Shown here piece after piece: positions 17,314 to 26,129 of a stretch of DNA of 64,000 bases. The notes under the pieces are model-generated. The model ran no database searches, was not told the origin of the DNA, and was given only the letters and a program-made list of their open reading frames with translations. Source of the stretch: Tyzzerella sp. GTDB lineage: Bacteria > Bacillota > Clostridia > Lachnospirales > Anaerotignaceae. Made by a program: the position numbers and the translations under genes. Every line of letters starts with the position of its first letter. Position 1 is the stretch's first letter. The DNA lies in assembly GCA_019415525.1 (NCBI GenBank), contig DXZA01000057.1, forward strand, positions 124,001-188,000. The letters are read 5' to 3'.

Positions 17314-18891
17314 TTATTTGTTATCATGATGATGTCCACAGTCACAATCATGATGATGGTCATGACCACAACTGCAATCATGGTGGTGATGATGGTCGTG
17401 TCCACAGCTACAATCATGGTGGTGATGATAGTCCATAAGTCCCCAGTCCTCATCTTTTTCTTCTTCTGTTCTGTAATCATATCCATTATCAGTAAATACC
17501 ATGCCGGCTTTATCCACCATAAGAACTTTATGTTCAAAATCTGGAGCATCTTCCATAGCATTTTTAATTAAAGATATTGCTTCTTCAACAGTAAAAGCAG
17601 GTGGAAGTGATGAAAGAAGAAGTTGCATTGAAAGTTTTCTTATTTTTGAAGGAAGTTTTCCAAAATATTCTCTCATAACATCTATAAATTCATCAAAAAC
17701 TTTACTTTTAAATTCAACTGATGCAGGAGGAAGATTTGTATCTATATTAAAGTTGAATATTTCATCGTTAATATCTCCATAGTACATACTTCTAACAAAA
17801 CTGTCACTCATAATACTTTTTGCTGTTTCATCAGAAAGATTTTCAAAAGAACCTACTTTTTCTATTATTTCAAGTTCTTCTTTACTAAGAGCATTTGCTT
17901 TATCTATAATTGGTTCAAAAGCGACTTCAAGTCTTTCGTTTAATGTATCTGTAAACGCTAAGGCTGTTTCAGCATCAGTTTCTCCAGTAAGTATTTCACA
18001 TACAGAATGATAAAGGTCACTATATTCAAAATCGTTTTCTGTAAGCTCTTCAAATGTATAAGCAGTATAGAAAAGTATTATAAGTGAATTTATATCATTA
18101 AACATCTGTGCGAAATAGTCTTCAATTTTATTAAGTGTATCAAATACAGAATTGAAATCTGTATATTCTTCATCAAGTTCAGGGTCACTTAAGTTTTCAG
18201 GAATAATGTTTTTCTTTTCACTTAACCATTCTGCAAGCTCTGGAAAATATTTTCCGTAGTTTTCTTGTTTTTCAGGTGCACAAGCAGATTCTATTGTTTT
18301 AAGTGCATTTTTAATAGATTCTTCTGATTCCCCACCAAAAGCTATATTAAGTGATTGTTTTATAATATCAAAATATTTTTGACGTGCTATTTTTAATGGA
18401 ATACATTTTAAAAGTTGTCCCATAAAGTTTTTTTGCTGAACAGGATTTTCTGCTGTTGTAAGAAATTCTATACAATCATTATAGAACATATCAAATTCAA
18501 TTTTTTTATCTGATACGTTTTCTTCTCTATATTTTCTTATAGCAACTTCATCTGTTACAGGTGCAGAATAAATTCCCCAAGATGCAAAATATCTGTAAAT
18601 ATTTTCATATATATTTACAATAGATTTTTTAATATCAAAGCAATCTTCAAGAGAAGCTTTTATAAGTTCTTTATCTCCATTTAAAATATCTTCAAGTTTA
18701 ACAATATAATGTTTTATTGCTTCTTTAATTTCTTTTATGTCTGAGTGTATTTCATAAGGTATTTCGTTTTCATCTCTTTCAATATCTTCAATAGCACTCA
18801 TAAGTATAAGAAGAAGGCTTCCCACTGCCTCATTATATACATAATTGGCAGATATTTTTTTAAGTTTTTCTTCTGTTTTTATATCAACCAT
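17314..18891 (-). CDS. Orphan protein with His/Cys-rich metal-binding-like tail
   Basis: A 525-residue soluble, acidic, predominantly helical protein I cannot place. Residues 1-480 are a helix-rich domain without cysteine clusters. The end is striking: from residue 489 to 525 it has 17 His, 6 Cys and many Asp in three imperfect copies of HHHHDCSCGHD (third copy DCDCGHHH). Such tails in other proteins (for example HypB or some metallochaperones) store or deliver Ni, Co or Zn. The gene is divergent from the cobalamin operon with 104 bases between starts, which hints at cobalt, but neither function nor metal can be read from the sequence. Start ATG at 18891 has GGAGAT upstream. Confidence 0.85.
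   Translation of the reverse strand: MVDIKTEEKLKKISANYVYNEAVGSLLLILMSAIEDIERDENEIPYEIHSDIKEIKEAIKHYIVKLEDILNGDKELIKASLEDCFDIKKSIVNIYENIYRYFASWGIYSAPVTDEVAIRKYREENVSDKKIEFDMFYNDCIEFLTTAENPVQQKNFMGQLLKCIPLKIARQKYFDIIKQSLNIAFGGESEESIKNALKTIESACAPEKQENYGKYFPELAEWLSEKKNIIPENLSDPELDEEYTDFNSVFDTLNKIEDYFAQMFNDINSLIILFYTAYTFEELTENDFEYSDLYHSVCEILTGETDAETALAFTDTLNERLEVAFEPIIDKANALSKEELEIIEKVGSFENLSDETAKSIMSDSFVRSMYYGDINDEIFNFNIDTNLPPASVEFKSKVFDEFIDVMREYFGKLPSKIRKLSMQLLLSSLPPAFTVEEAISLIKNAMEDAPDFEHKVLMVDKAGMVFTDNGYDYRTEEEKDEDWGLMDYHHHHDCSCGHDHHHHHDCSCGHDHHHDCDCGHHHDNK
17320..17427 (-). repeat. Imperfect tandem repeat encoding the His/Cys tail
   Basis: Three imperfect copies of a roughly 36-39-base unit with ATGGTGG/CATGATGGT runs on the plus strand. 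It encodes the HHHHDCSCGHD repeats of the protein on the minus strand; CAT/CAC codons alternate irregularly. Confidence 0.75.
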
Positions 18892-18917
18892 TTATAGTTA
18901 ATCTCCTTTCAAAAAAT

Positions 18918-18946
18918 TTGTTTTTTAGATTACAATATATTATAAT
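18918..18946 (+). promoter_or_regulatory. Sigma-A promoter of the cobalamin operon
   Basis: TTGTTT (18918-18923), 17-base spacer, TATAAT (18941-18946). The leader to the cobQ ATG would be about 43 bases, too short for a cobalamin riboswitch; none was recognised in the region. Confidence 0.6.
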
Positions 18947-18995
18947 TCAATATGAATTTAATAACAATATAAAGAATATAAATCGGAGAATACAT

Positions 18996-20477
18996 ATGAA
19001 AAATAAAAGTATAATGCTTCAAGGGACTGCATCAAATGTAGGGAAAAGCCTTCTTTGTACTGCTCTTTGCAGAATATTTACAGAAGACGGATATAATGTC
19101 AATCCCTTTAAATCACAAAATATGTCCCTTAATTCTTATATAACAGCAGAAGGTGGAGAAATGGGCAGGGCACAGGTGGCACAGGCTGAGGCTTGTTATA
19201 AGCTTCCTCATACTGATATGAACCCTATACTTTTAAAACCTTCAACAGATAAAAAATCACAAATTATATTAAATGGAAAAGTTTTCGGAAATATGAAAGC
19301 TATGGAATATTTTAAATTTAAACCAAATTTAAAGCCTGAAATAGAAAAAACATATAAAAGACTTAGTGATAGAAGTGATATTGTGGTTTTGGAGGGAGCA
19401 GGAAGCCCTGCCGAAATTAATCTTAAAGAAAATGATATTGTAAATATGGGTATGGCTGAAATTGCTAATGCCCCTGTAATACTTGTTGGAGATATAGACA
19501 AAGGTGGAGTTTTTGCATCTCTTGCAGGTACAATAATGCTTCTTACAGAAGAAGAGAGAAAAAGAGTAAAAGGAATAATAATAAATAAATTTAGAGGAGA
19601 TGTTTCTCTTTTAAAATCAGGTCTTGTTCAGATTGAAGAAATAACAGGTGTTCCGGTTTTAGGTGTTGTACCTATGGTTGATGTGGATATAGAAGATGAA
19701 GATAGTGAAGCTGATTTTCTTAAATATTCAAAAAATAAAACAGGCAATATTGATATTGCAGTAATAAAATTACCATACATTTCTAATTTTACTGATATAA
19801 ATGCTCTTGCACTTGAAAAAAATGTGAATATAAGATTTGTAGATAACTATGAAGAACTTGAAAATCCTGATATAATAATACTTCCTGGTACAAAAAGTAC
19901 TATAAATGCTGTTAAGTTTTTAAAAGATAAAAATCTTTTTAATGGGATAAAAGAAGCATATGAAAAAGGTACATTTGTATTTGGAATATGTGGTGGTTAT
20001 CAGCTTATGGGTAAAGCTATGTATGATGAGTACTCAGCCGAAAGTGAAGAAAAATTTGCTGAAGGTCTTGGAATACTTGATATTGAAACATATTTTGAAA
20101 AAGAAAAAACAACAGTACTTTCAAATGGTATAGAAAATATTTTTAGTGATCCTGTTAAGGGATATGAAATACATATGGGTACAGAAAAAAAAGGTACTGA
20201 TGTAAAAAGTTTTATAAAATTTGAAAATGGTTCTGATGGTGCTATAAGTGAAAATGGTAGAGCTATGGGAACGTATTTCCATGGTATTTTTGATAATGGA
20301 AAATTTACAAGAAAATTTGTAAATATGGTTCGTAGAGAAAAGGGTGTTGAGGAATATAATGGAGATATTGTGAATTTCTCAGACTATAAAGAAAGTCAGT
20401 ATAATAAACTTGCTAAAATAGTAAGGGAAAGCATTGATATGGAAAAAATATATAGTATAGTGAGGGAAGGAATTTGA
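18996..20477 (+). CDS. cobQ: Cobyric acid synthase
   Basis: CobQ (CbiP) amidates four carboxylates of adenosylcobyrinic acid a,c-diamide with ATP and glutamine. The 493-residue protein has the N-terminal P-loop-like GTASNVGKS, VEGAGSPAEINL, GGVFASLAGT, and the C-terminal class I glutamine amidotransferase with nucleophile Cys in FGICGGYQLMG and the partner His in YFHGIFDN. The ATG at 18996 with CGGAG upstream gives the standard length; a longer frame starting at 18918 has no site and begins inside the promoter. It is first in the operon. Confidence 0.95.
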   Translation: MKNKSIMLQGTASNVGKSLLCTALCRIFTEDGYNVNPFKSQNMSLNSYITAEGGEMGRAQVAQAEACYKLPHTDMNPILLKPSTDKKSQIILNGKVFGNMKAMEYFKFKPNLKPEIEKTYKRLSDRSDIVVLEGAGSPAEINLKENDIVNMGMAEIANAPVILVGDIDKGGVFASLAGTIMLLTEEERKRVKGIIINKFRGDVSLLKSGLVQIEEITGVPVLGVVPMVDVDIEDEDSEADFLKYSKNKTGNIDIAVIKLPYISNFTDINALALEKNVNIRFVDNYEELENPDIIILPGTKSTINAVKFLKDKNLFNGIKEAYEKGTFVFGICGGYQLMGKAMYDEYSAESEEKFAEGLGILDIETYFEKEKTTVLSNGIENIFSDPVKGYEIHMGTEKKGTDVKSFIKFENGSDGAISENGRAMGTYFHGIFDNGKFTRKFVNMVRREKGVEEYNGDIVNFSDYKESQYNKLAKIVRESIDMEKIYSIVREGI

Positions 20478-21424
20478 TAAAAATAATAATTGCCCTTGTA
20501 ATTGATTATATTTTTGGTGACCCTTATAATTATCCTCACCCTGTAAAGTATATGGGAAAGCTTATATCATTTCTTGATAAAAATATGAGAAGATTTTTTA
20601 AAACACCTAAAATGCTTAAATTTGCAGGTTTTTTGACAGTTATAATAATAGTTTCTGTATCATTTTTTATAACATATTTTGTTATATACAGTCTAAAAAA
20701 AATAAATCCTATATTAGGATATATAGCAGAAATAATAATAATGTGGAACTGTATAGCCTTAAGATGTCTTGATACTGAAGTTATGAAAATATACAATTCT
20801 TTAAAAGAAAGAAATATTGAAAAAGCTAGAAAGCAAATATCATATCTTGTAAGCAGAGATACAGAAAGTCTTGATGAAAAAGGTATTGTAAAAGCAACTG
20901 TTGAAACAGCAACAGAAAATATAACAGACGGAATTATATCACCTATATTTTATATGATTATAGGTGGTGCACCTTTAGGAATAGCATATAAAGCTATAAA
21001 TACTATTGATTCAATGATAGGATATAAAAATGAAAAGTATATTGATTTTGGATTTTTTGGTGCAAAACTTGATGATGTTGTAAATTTTATACCAGCAAGA
21101 TTAACTGGTGTTGCTATGGTTATATTTGCTTTTATTACAGGTAAAGATTATAAAAACGGTTATCGTATAATGATGAGAGACCACAATAAAAGTAAAAGTC
21201 CCAATGCCGGTTGGACAGAAAGTGTTGTTGCTGGAGTTCTTGGTATAGAACTTTCAGGGCCTACTGTATATTTTGGTAAAGTCGTTAACAAAGATACAAT
21301 AGGTGATAATGTAAATGATATAAACTATGAACATATAAAAACAACAACTGATTTTATGTATGGTGCAACATTAATTGTACTTTTTATAGGAGTAGTTGTG
21401 TTTTTAATTAAAGGAATGATTTGA
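20474..21424 (+). CDS. cbiB: Adenosylcobinamide-phosphate synthase
   Basis: CbiB (CobD in Pseudomonas naming) joins aminopropanol phosphate to adenosylcobyric acid at the membrane. The 316-residue product has about five hydrophobic segments, the early FGDPYNYPHPVKYMGKLI motif, VSRDT..LD, and ENITDGIISPIFY followed by NAGWTESVVAGVLGIELSGP. The start is a TTG sharing four bases with the cobQ stop (TTGA), with GGGAAGG just upstream; this supports translational coupling. Confidence 0.94.
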   Translation: MIKIIIALVIDYIFGDPYNYPHPVKYMGKLISFLDKNMRRFFKTPKMLKFAGFLTVIIIVSVSFFITYFVIYSLKKINPILGYIAEIIIMWNCIALRCLDTEVMKIYNSLKERNIEKARKQISYLVSRDTESLDEKGIVKATVETATENITDGIISPIFYMIIGGAPLGIAYKAINTIDSMIGYKNEKYIDFGFFGAKLDDVVNFIPARLTGVAMVIFAFITGKDYKNGYRIMMRDHNKSKSPNAGWTESVVAGVLGIELSGPTVYFGKVVNKDTIGDNVNDINYEHIKTTTDFMYGATLIVLFIGVVVFLIKGMI

Positions 21425-21425
21425 T

Positions 21426-22478
21426 ATGAATTTTCATGGCGGAAATATATATGAATATGATAATGATATTATAGATTTCAGTTCAAATATAAATCCACTT
21501 GGAGTATCTGAAAAACTTAAAAATGCTATTATGGAAAGAATAGATGAGGTTTCAAGATACCCAGATATAAATTATCGTAAACTTAAAAATAATATTGCAA
21601 AATATATAAATACTGATGAAAATATGATTACAGTAGGAAATGGTGCTGTTGATATTATTTATAGAGCTATTGAAAATTTACCTATGGATAATGTAGTAAT
21701 TATGGCACCTGCATTTTCTGAATATAGAAAAGCTGCCCAGTTATCAGGAAAAAGATTTTTTGAAATACCGTCATTTAATTTTGAAAAAAATATATTTGAT
21801 ATGAGCTTTTTTGACAGTAAAATCCACAGTAATTCTATTATAATAATTTGTAACCCTAATAATCCAACAGGTGTTGCTATTGATAAACAGTCTTTGACAG
21901 AATTTTTAAAACATATTAAAGATAAAGGTTGTTTTATGATTATTGATGAAGCTTTTATGGAGTTTACTTTTAATGAATATAAATTTTCAATGATAGATAT
22001 GTGCAAAGAGTTTGAAAATTTAATTATTATTCGTGCTGTAACAAAGTTTTTTGGATTACCAGGTATACGTCTTGGATATGGAATTTCAAGTAATAAAATA
22101 TTAAATGAGTATATGGAAAACGCATCAAAGCCTTGGGATATAAATACATTTGCTGTTATTGCATCTGATGTCATTTTTGATGATTATGAATATATTGAAA
22201 AATCAAAAGTTTGGATTAAAGAAGAAACTGATTTTATGTATGAAAATATATCTAAAATAGAAGGATTTTTTCCATACAAAACAAACTGTAATTTTATGCT
22301 TATAAAATTAAATGAAAATTCAGAAAATATTGAAAAGGCACTTCTTAAATATAATATATTAATAAGAAGACCGGAAGGGTTTACCGGACTTTCTAAAAAT
22401 TTTATTCGTGTTGCAATAAAAGATAGAGAAAGTAATGTTAAACTTATAAATGCATTAAGGAGTGAGTTTTGTGGATAG
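21426..22478 (+). CDS. cobD: L-threonine-O-3-phosphate decarboxylase
   Basis: CobD is a PLP-dependent aminotransferase-fold enzyme making (R)-1-amino-2-propanol phosphate for the nucleotide loop. The 350-residue protein has FSSNINPLG at the N-terminus, GNGAVDIIYRA, CNPNNPTG, VIIDEAF (the PLP-binding Asp), and the region around IIRAVTKFFGLPGIRLGYG, where Lys binds PLP. Being next to CbiB it makes the amine used in that reaction. Distinction from HisC is by the operon and the short N-terminal MNFHGGN start. Confidence 0.92.
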   Translation: MNFHGGNIYEYDNDIIDFSSNINPLGVSEKLKNAIMERIDEVSRYPDINYRKLKNNIAKYINTDENMITVGNGAVDIIYRAIENLPMDNVVIMAPAFSEYRKAAQLSGKRFFEIPSFNFEKNIFDMSFFDSKIHSNSIIIICNPNNPTGVAIDKQSLTEFLKHIKDKGCFMIIDEAFMEFTFNEYKFSMIDMCKEFENLIIIRAVTKFFGLPGIRLGYGISSNKILNEYMENASKPWDINTFAVIASDVIFDDYEYIEKSKVWIKEETDFMYENISKIEGFFPYKTNCNFMLIKLNENSENIEKALLKYNILIRRPEGFTGLSKNFIRVAIKDRESNVKLINALRSEFCG

Positions 22479-23004
22479 ACAGGGAAGAATTTTAGTTTTA
22501 ACAGGTAATGGAAAAGGCAAAACAACATCTGCTTTAGGTATGGCAATAAGAACTATTGGCTGGGGTGGAAAAGTATGTATACTCCAGTTTTTTAAATCAC
22601 CAGAATATGAATGCGGTGAAAGACTTTTTCTTGAAAAATTAGGCTTAGAAATATGTCCACTTGGAATAGGATTTTCTTGGCAGAAAACAGAGAAAGAACA
22701 AAGAGAAGTTCTAAAAAATGCTTGGGAAAAAGCACTTTTAAAACTTTCTGAAAATTATGATATGGTTATACTTGATGAAATTATAAATGTATTTTCTCAA
22801 AAAAATGTAAAAACAGATGATATATTTACACCAAAGGAACTTTCAGAAGTTATAAAAAAATATAGTGCAAATAAAGATATAATACTTACAGGTAGAGGTT
22901 GTCCTGAAATACTTATTGAAACAGCAGACACTGTTACAGAAATGGAAAATATAAAGCATGGATATGAAAAAGGAATAAATGCTTGTAAGGGTATAGAGTA
23001 TTAG
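22471..23004 (+). CDS. cobO: Cob(I)yrinic acid a,c-diamide adenosyltransferase
   Basis: BtuR/CobO family enzyme that adds the 5'-deoxyadenosyl group to cob(I)alamin precursors using ATP. The 177-residue product has the family P-loop TGNGKGKTTSALG (residues 12-24), then RTIGWGGKVCILQFFK and VILDEIIN. The start is the GTG at 22471, which lies 8 bases after AAGGAG; the upstream GTG at 22462 overlaps that site. It overlaps cobD by 8 bases. Confidence 0.93.
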   Translation: MDRQGRILVLTGNGKGKTTSALGMAIRTIGWGGKVCILQFFKSPEYECGERLFLEKLGLEICPLGIGFSWQKTEKEQREVLKNAWEKALLKLSENYDMVILDEIINVFSQKNVKTDDIFTPKELSEVIKKYSANKDIILTGRGCPEILIETADTVTEMENIKHGYEKGINACKGIEY

Positions 23005-23012
23005 GAGGAGTT

Positions 23013-24377
23013 ATGAAACCACCAAGATTTGTAATAGCCGGAACAAATAGTGGCTGTGGGAAAACAACTATAACATCTGCACTTATTTCTGCTATTAAAA
23101 AAAGGGGGCTTAAAATACAGCCTTTTAAAATAGGCCCTGATTATATAGATACTATGTTTCATAGTTTTATAGCAGAGTGTGATGGAAGAAATTTAGATTC
23201 ATTTTTATTTGATGAAGAAACTTTAAAATATATATTTGCAAAGAATTGTAGAAAGTCTGATATTGCCATATGTGAAGGTGTAATGGGAATGTATGACGGT
23301 ATGGGAAAAACTTCAAAAGGAAGTACATCAGATGTTTCAAAAATAATAAAAGCACCTGTTATTATGGTTGTTAATGCTAAAGGAATGTCTGTTAGTATTG
23401 TTCCTATAATAAAAGGGTTTTTAGATTTTGATAAATATACAGATATTAGAGGGGTTATACTTAATAATGTAAAATCAAAAACACAATATATGTTTCTTAA
23501 AAATATAATAGAGGAGCACATAGATATTGAAGTTCTTGGTTATTTTGAAGAGAATAAAGATGTAAAGTTAGGAAATAGACATCTTGGACTTGTAACAGCA
23601 GGTGAAATAGAAAAACTTGAAGAAAAAATGGATATTCTTGCAGATATGGCAGAGGAAACTGTTAATATAGATAGAATTATTGAAATTGCAAATGATGTAC
23701 AAGAATTAAAAGTAAAAAATATTTTACCTGAAGAATTAAAATATAAATTTAATGGAATGAAAATAGGTATAGCATATGATTTTGCTTTTAATTTCTATTA
23801 TCGTGATAATATAGACCTTTTAAATTATATGGGTATAGAAACTGTATTTTTTTCACCTATTAAAGATGAAAAAATCCCTGAAGATGTTCATGGAATTTAT
23901 GTAGGCGGTGGATATCCAGAACTTTTCGCTGTTGAGCTTACAAATAATGTTTCTATGAGAAATTCAATAAAAGAATTTGCTGAAAATGGTGGATATATAT
24001 ATGCTGAGTGTGGTGGTCTTATATATATGAGTGAAAAAATAATAACATTTGATGGTAATGAATATAGTATGACTGGTGTTTTGGAAGGAAACTGTAAAAT
24101 GAGTGATAGACTTCAGCATTTTGGTTATGTATCTGTAAAAAATAAAGAAACAGATAATGTTATAAATGCTCATGAATTCCATTATTCAGTTGAAGAAATA
24201 GAAAATGATACAGCTTTTGAGGTTATAAAAACAAGAGGTTCGAAAGTAACAAAATGGGAAAGTGGATATAAATATAAAAATGTTATTGCATCTTATCCAC
24301 ATATACATTTTTATTCAAATATTGATTTTCTAGTTGAATTTTTGGAAAAAGCATATAAGGAGGTTTGTAATGCTTGA
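23013..24377 (+). CDS. cbiA: Cobyrinate a,c-diamide synthase
   Basis: CbiA amidates the a and c side chains of cobyrinic acid with glutamine and ATP. The 454-residue protein starts with the ATPase motif AGTNSGCGKTT, FKIGPDYIDTMFH, VEGVMGMYDGM, and ends with a glutamine amidotransferase domain: VGGGYPELFA, the nucleophile Cys in YAECGGLIYMS and His in YPHIHFYS. AGGAGG is close to the ATG. This type (with the FKIGPDYID motif) is the anaerobic-pathway enzyme rather than CobB sirtuin-like proteins. Confidence 0.95.
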   Translation: MKPPRFVIAGTNSGCGKTTITSALISAIKKRGLKIQPFKIGPDYIDTMFHSFIAECDGRNLDSFLFDEETLKYIFAKNCRKSDIAICEGVMGMYDGMGKTSKGSTSDVSKIIKAPVIMVVNAKGMSVSIVPIIKGFLDFDKYTDIRGVILNNVKSKTQYMFLKNIIEEHIDIEVLGYFEENKDVKLGNRHLGLVTAGEIEKLEEKMDILADMAEETVNIDRIIEIANDVQELKVKNILPEELKYKFNGMKIGIAYDFAFNFYYRDNIDLLNYMGIETVFFSPIKDEKIPEDVHGIYVGGGYPELFAVELTNNVSMRNSIKEFAENGGYIYAECGGLIYMSEKIITFDGNEYSMTGVLEGNCKMSDRLQHFGYVSVKNKETDNVINAHEFHYSVEEIENDTAFEVIKTRGSKVTKWESGYKYKNVIASYPHIHFYSNIDFLVEFLEKAYKEVCNA

Positions 24378-25017
24378 AAATATTGAAATAATATCTCCTA
24401 TGGAAATAGAAAATAAAAGTTTTGAGATAATAACAAATGAACTGGGAGAAAGAGATTTTCCACCATTATGGGAAAATATTATAAAAAGAGTTATACATAC
24501 AACTGCTGATTTTGATTATGCAGATAATTTATATATAAGTGAAAATGCTGTTGAAAGTGGAATTAAAGCCTTAAAAGAAGGCTGTACAATAGTTACAGAT
24601 ACAACAATGGCTATGTCAGGAATAAATAAAAGAGTTCTTTCATTATTAGACTGTAATGTTGAATGTTTTATAGCTGATGAAGATGTAAAAAAAGAAGCAA
24701 AAGAAAGAGGAATAACTCGTTCTGCTGTTGCAGTTGAAAAAGCAGGAAGAGATAAAAATATAAAAATATATGTTGTAGGAAATGCTCCTACTGCACTTAT
24801 AAGCCTTTATGAGCTTATAGAAAATGGAGAAATTGAAAAACCTTCTCTTGTTGTGGGAGTTCCTGTTGGCTTTGTAAATGTTGTTGAAAGTAAAGAGCTT
24901 TTTGTAAATAGTGATATTCCTTGTATAATAGCAAGAGGTCGAAAAGGTGGTAGTAATGTTGCTGCTGCTATAATAAATGCAATTCTTTATACTATTTCCG
25001 AAAATAGGAGGGACTGA
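24370..25017 (+). CDS. cbiC: Cobalt-precorrin-8X methylmutase
   Basis: CbiC shifts the C-11 methyl to C-12 giving cobyrinic acid. The 215-residue protein has FEIITNELG, VIHTTADFDYADNLY (the catalytic His is in VIHTT), VTDTTMAMSGI, GNAPTAL and VVGVPVGFVNVVESKEL, all typical. The ATG at 24370 is supported by AAGGAGGT; the coding region overlaps the end of cbiA by 8 bases. Confidence 0.95.
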   Translation: MLENIEIISPMEIENKSFEIITNELGERDFPPLWENIIKRVIHTTADFDYADNLYISENAVESGIKALKEGCTIVTDTTMAMSGINKRVLSLLDCNVECFIADEDVKKEAKERGITRSAVAVEKAGRDKNIKIYVVGNAPTALISLYELIENGEIEKPSLVVGVPVGFVNVVESKELFVNSDIPCIIARGRKGGSNVAAAIINAILYTISENRRD

Positions 25018-25019
25018 TA

Positions 25020-26126
25020 TTGTCAAAAGAATTGTATACAGAAATAGCAGGTAAAAAATATAGACTTGGTTATACTACGGGAAGTTGTGCTACAGCTGCT
25101 GCAAAAGCAGCTGTAATGCTTTTTGAAGGAAATAAAAAAGATATTGTTTCTATAAATACACCATATGGAATAGATGTTGATATAGATATAATTTATAGTG
25201 AAAAAACTGAAAACTATGCTGTATGTGGAGTTATAAAAGATGGTGGAGATGATATTGATGTAACAAGTGGTATGAAAATATTTGCAAAGGTTGAAAAAAT
25301 ATTTGAAGATACATTTGTTACTGGCGGAGAGGGTATAGGTATTGTTACAAAAAAAGGTCTTAAGTGTGATATAGGACAATATGCTATAAACCCTGAACCT
25401 TTAAAAATGATTAAAAAAGCAGTAAAAGAAGTTTCAAATAATAATTATAAAATAACTATATTTGCTCCTGGAGGTATTGAAATAGCTAAAAGAACATTTA
25501 ATCCACGTCTTGGCATAGAAGGTGGGATTTCTATTATAGGTACAACAGGTATAGTAACACCTATGTCTGAGGAGGCTTGGAAAGAGTCTTGTTCTTATGA
25601 ACTTTCTATAAAAAAAGCAGAGGGTAAAAAAGATATATGCTTTGTTTTTGGAAATTATGGACAGGTTTTCTCTGAAAAATATATTAATATAAAATCTGAA
25701 AATATTGTATCTATAAGTAATTTTGTAGGATATATGCTTGATACTGCTATGAATATGGGTTTTGAGTCAGTTCTTATTGTTGGACATACAGGAAAGCTTA
25801 TAAAAGTTGCCGGAGGTATATTTCATACACATAGTAAGGTTGCTGATGGAAGAATGGAAATACTTTGTACTCTTGCTGCATTGGAAGGTGCAAATATAAA
25901 TATTATAAAAGAACTTTATGAGTGTACTACTACCGATATGGCAGAGAAAGTTTTGTTTGAAAATAATCTTTCTAATGTATGGCAAAAAGCTATTGAAATT
26001 GCTCAAGAAAAGGCGACAGAAAGAGTTTTTAATAAAATGAAAATAGGTTGTGTTATTTTTAATAATAATAATGAAATACTTGGTAAAAGCAGTAATGCTG
26101 ATGATATTATATATAGATTGAGGTGA
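25020..26126 (+). CDS. cbiD: Cobalt-precorrin-5B (C1)-methyltransferase
   Basis: CbiD methylates C-1 of cobalt-precorrin-5B during anaerobic ring contraction. The 368-residue protein shows LRLGYTTGSCATAAAKAA-like opening (here YRLGYTTGSCATAAA), DGGDDIDVTSG, EGIGIVTKKGL, and GTTGIVTPMSEEAW with a late GHTGKLIKVAGGIFHTHS. Start is TTG at 25020 after AGGAGGG. Neighbours cbiC and cbiET confirm the pathway. Confidence 0.95.
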   Translation: MSKELYTEIAGKKYRLGYTTGSCATAAAKAAVMLFEGNKKDIVSINTPYGIDVDIDIIYSEKTENYAVCGVIKDGGDDIDVTSGMKIFAKVEKIFEDTFVTGGEGIGIVTKKGLKCDIGQYAINPEPLKMIKKAVKEVSNNNYKITIFAPGGIEIAKRTFNPRLGIEGGISIIGTTGIVTPMSEEAWKESCSYELSIKKAEGKKDICFVFGNYGQVFSEKYINIKSENIVSISNFVGYMLDTAMNMGFESVLIVGHTGKLIKVAGGIFHTHSKVADGRMEILCTLAALEGANINIIKELYECTTTDMAEKVLFENNLSNVWQKAIEIAQEKATERVFNKMKIGCVIFNNNNEILGKSSNADDIIYRLR

Positions 26127-26129
26127 TTT

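Noticed and set aside
17326..17571. ORFs opposite the His/Cys-rich tail encoding Met/Thr/Val-rich peptides
   Set aside because: They are shadow frames of the CAT/GAT-rich repeat on the other strand and lack ribosome-binding sites.
18892..18995. Cobalamin riboswitch in front of cobQ
   Set aside because: The gap is too short and has no B12-box-like motif.
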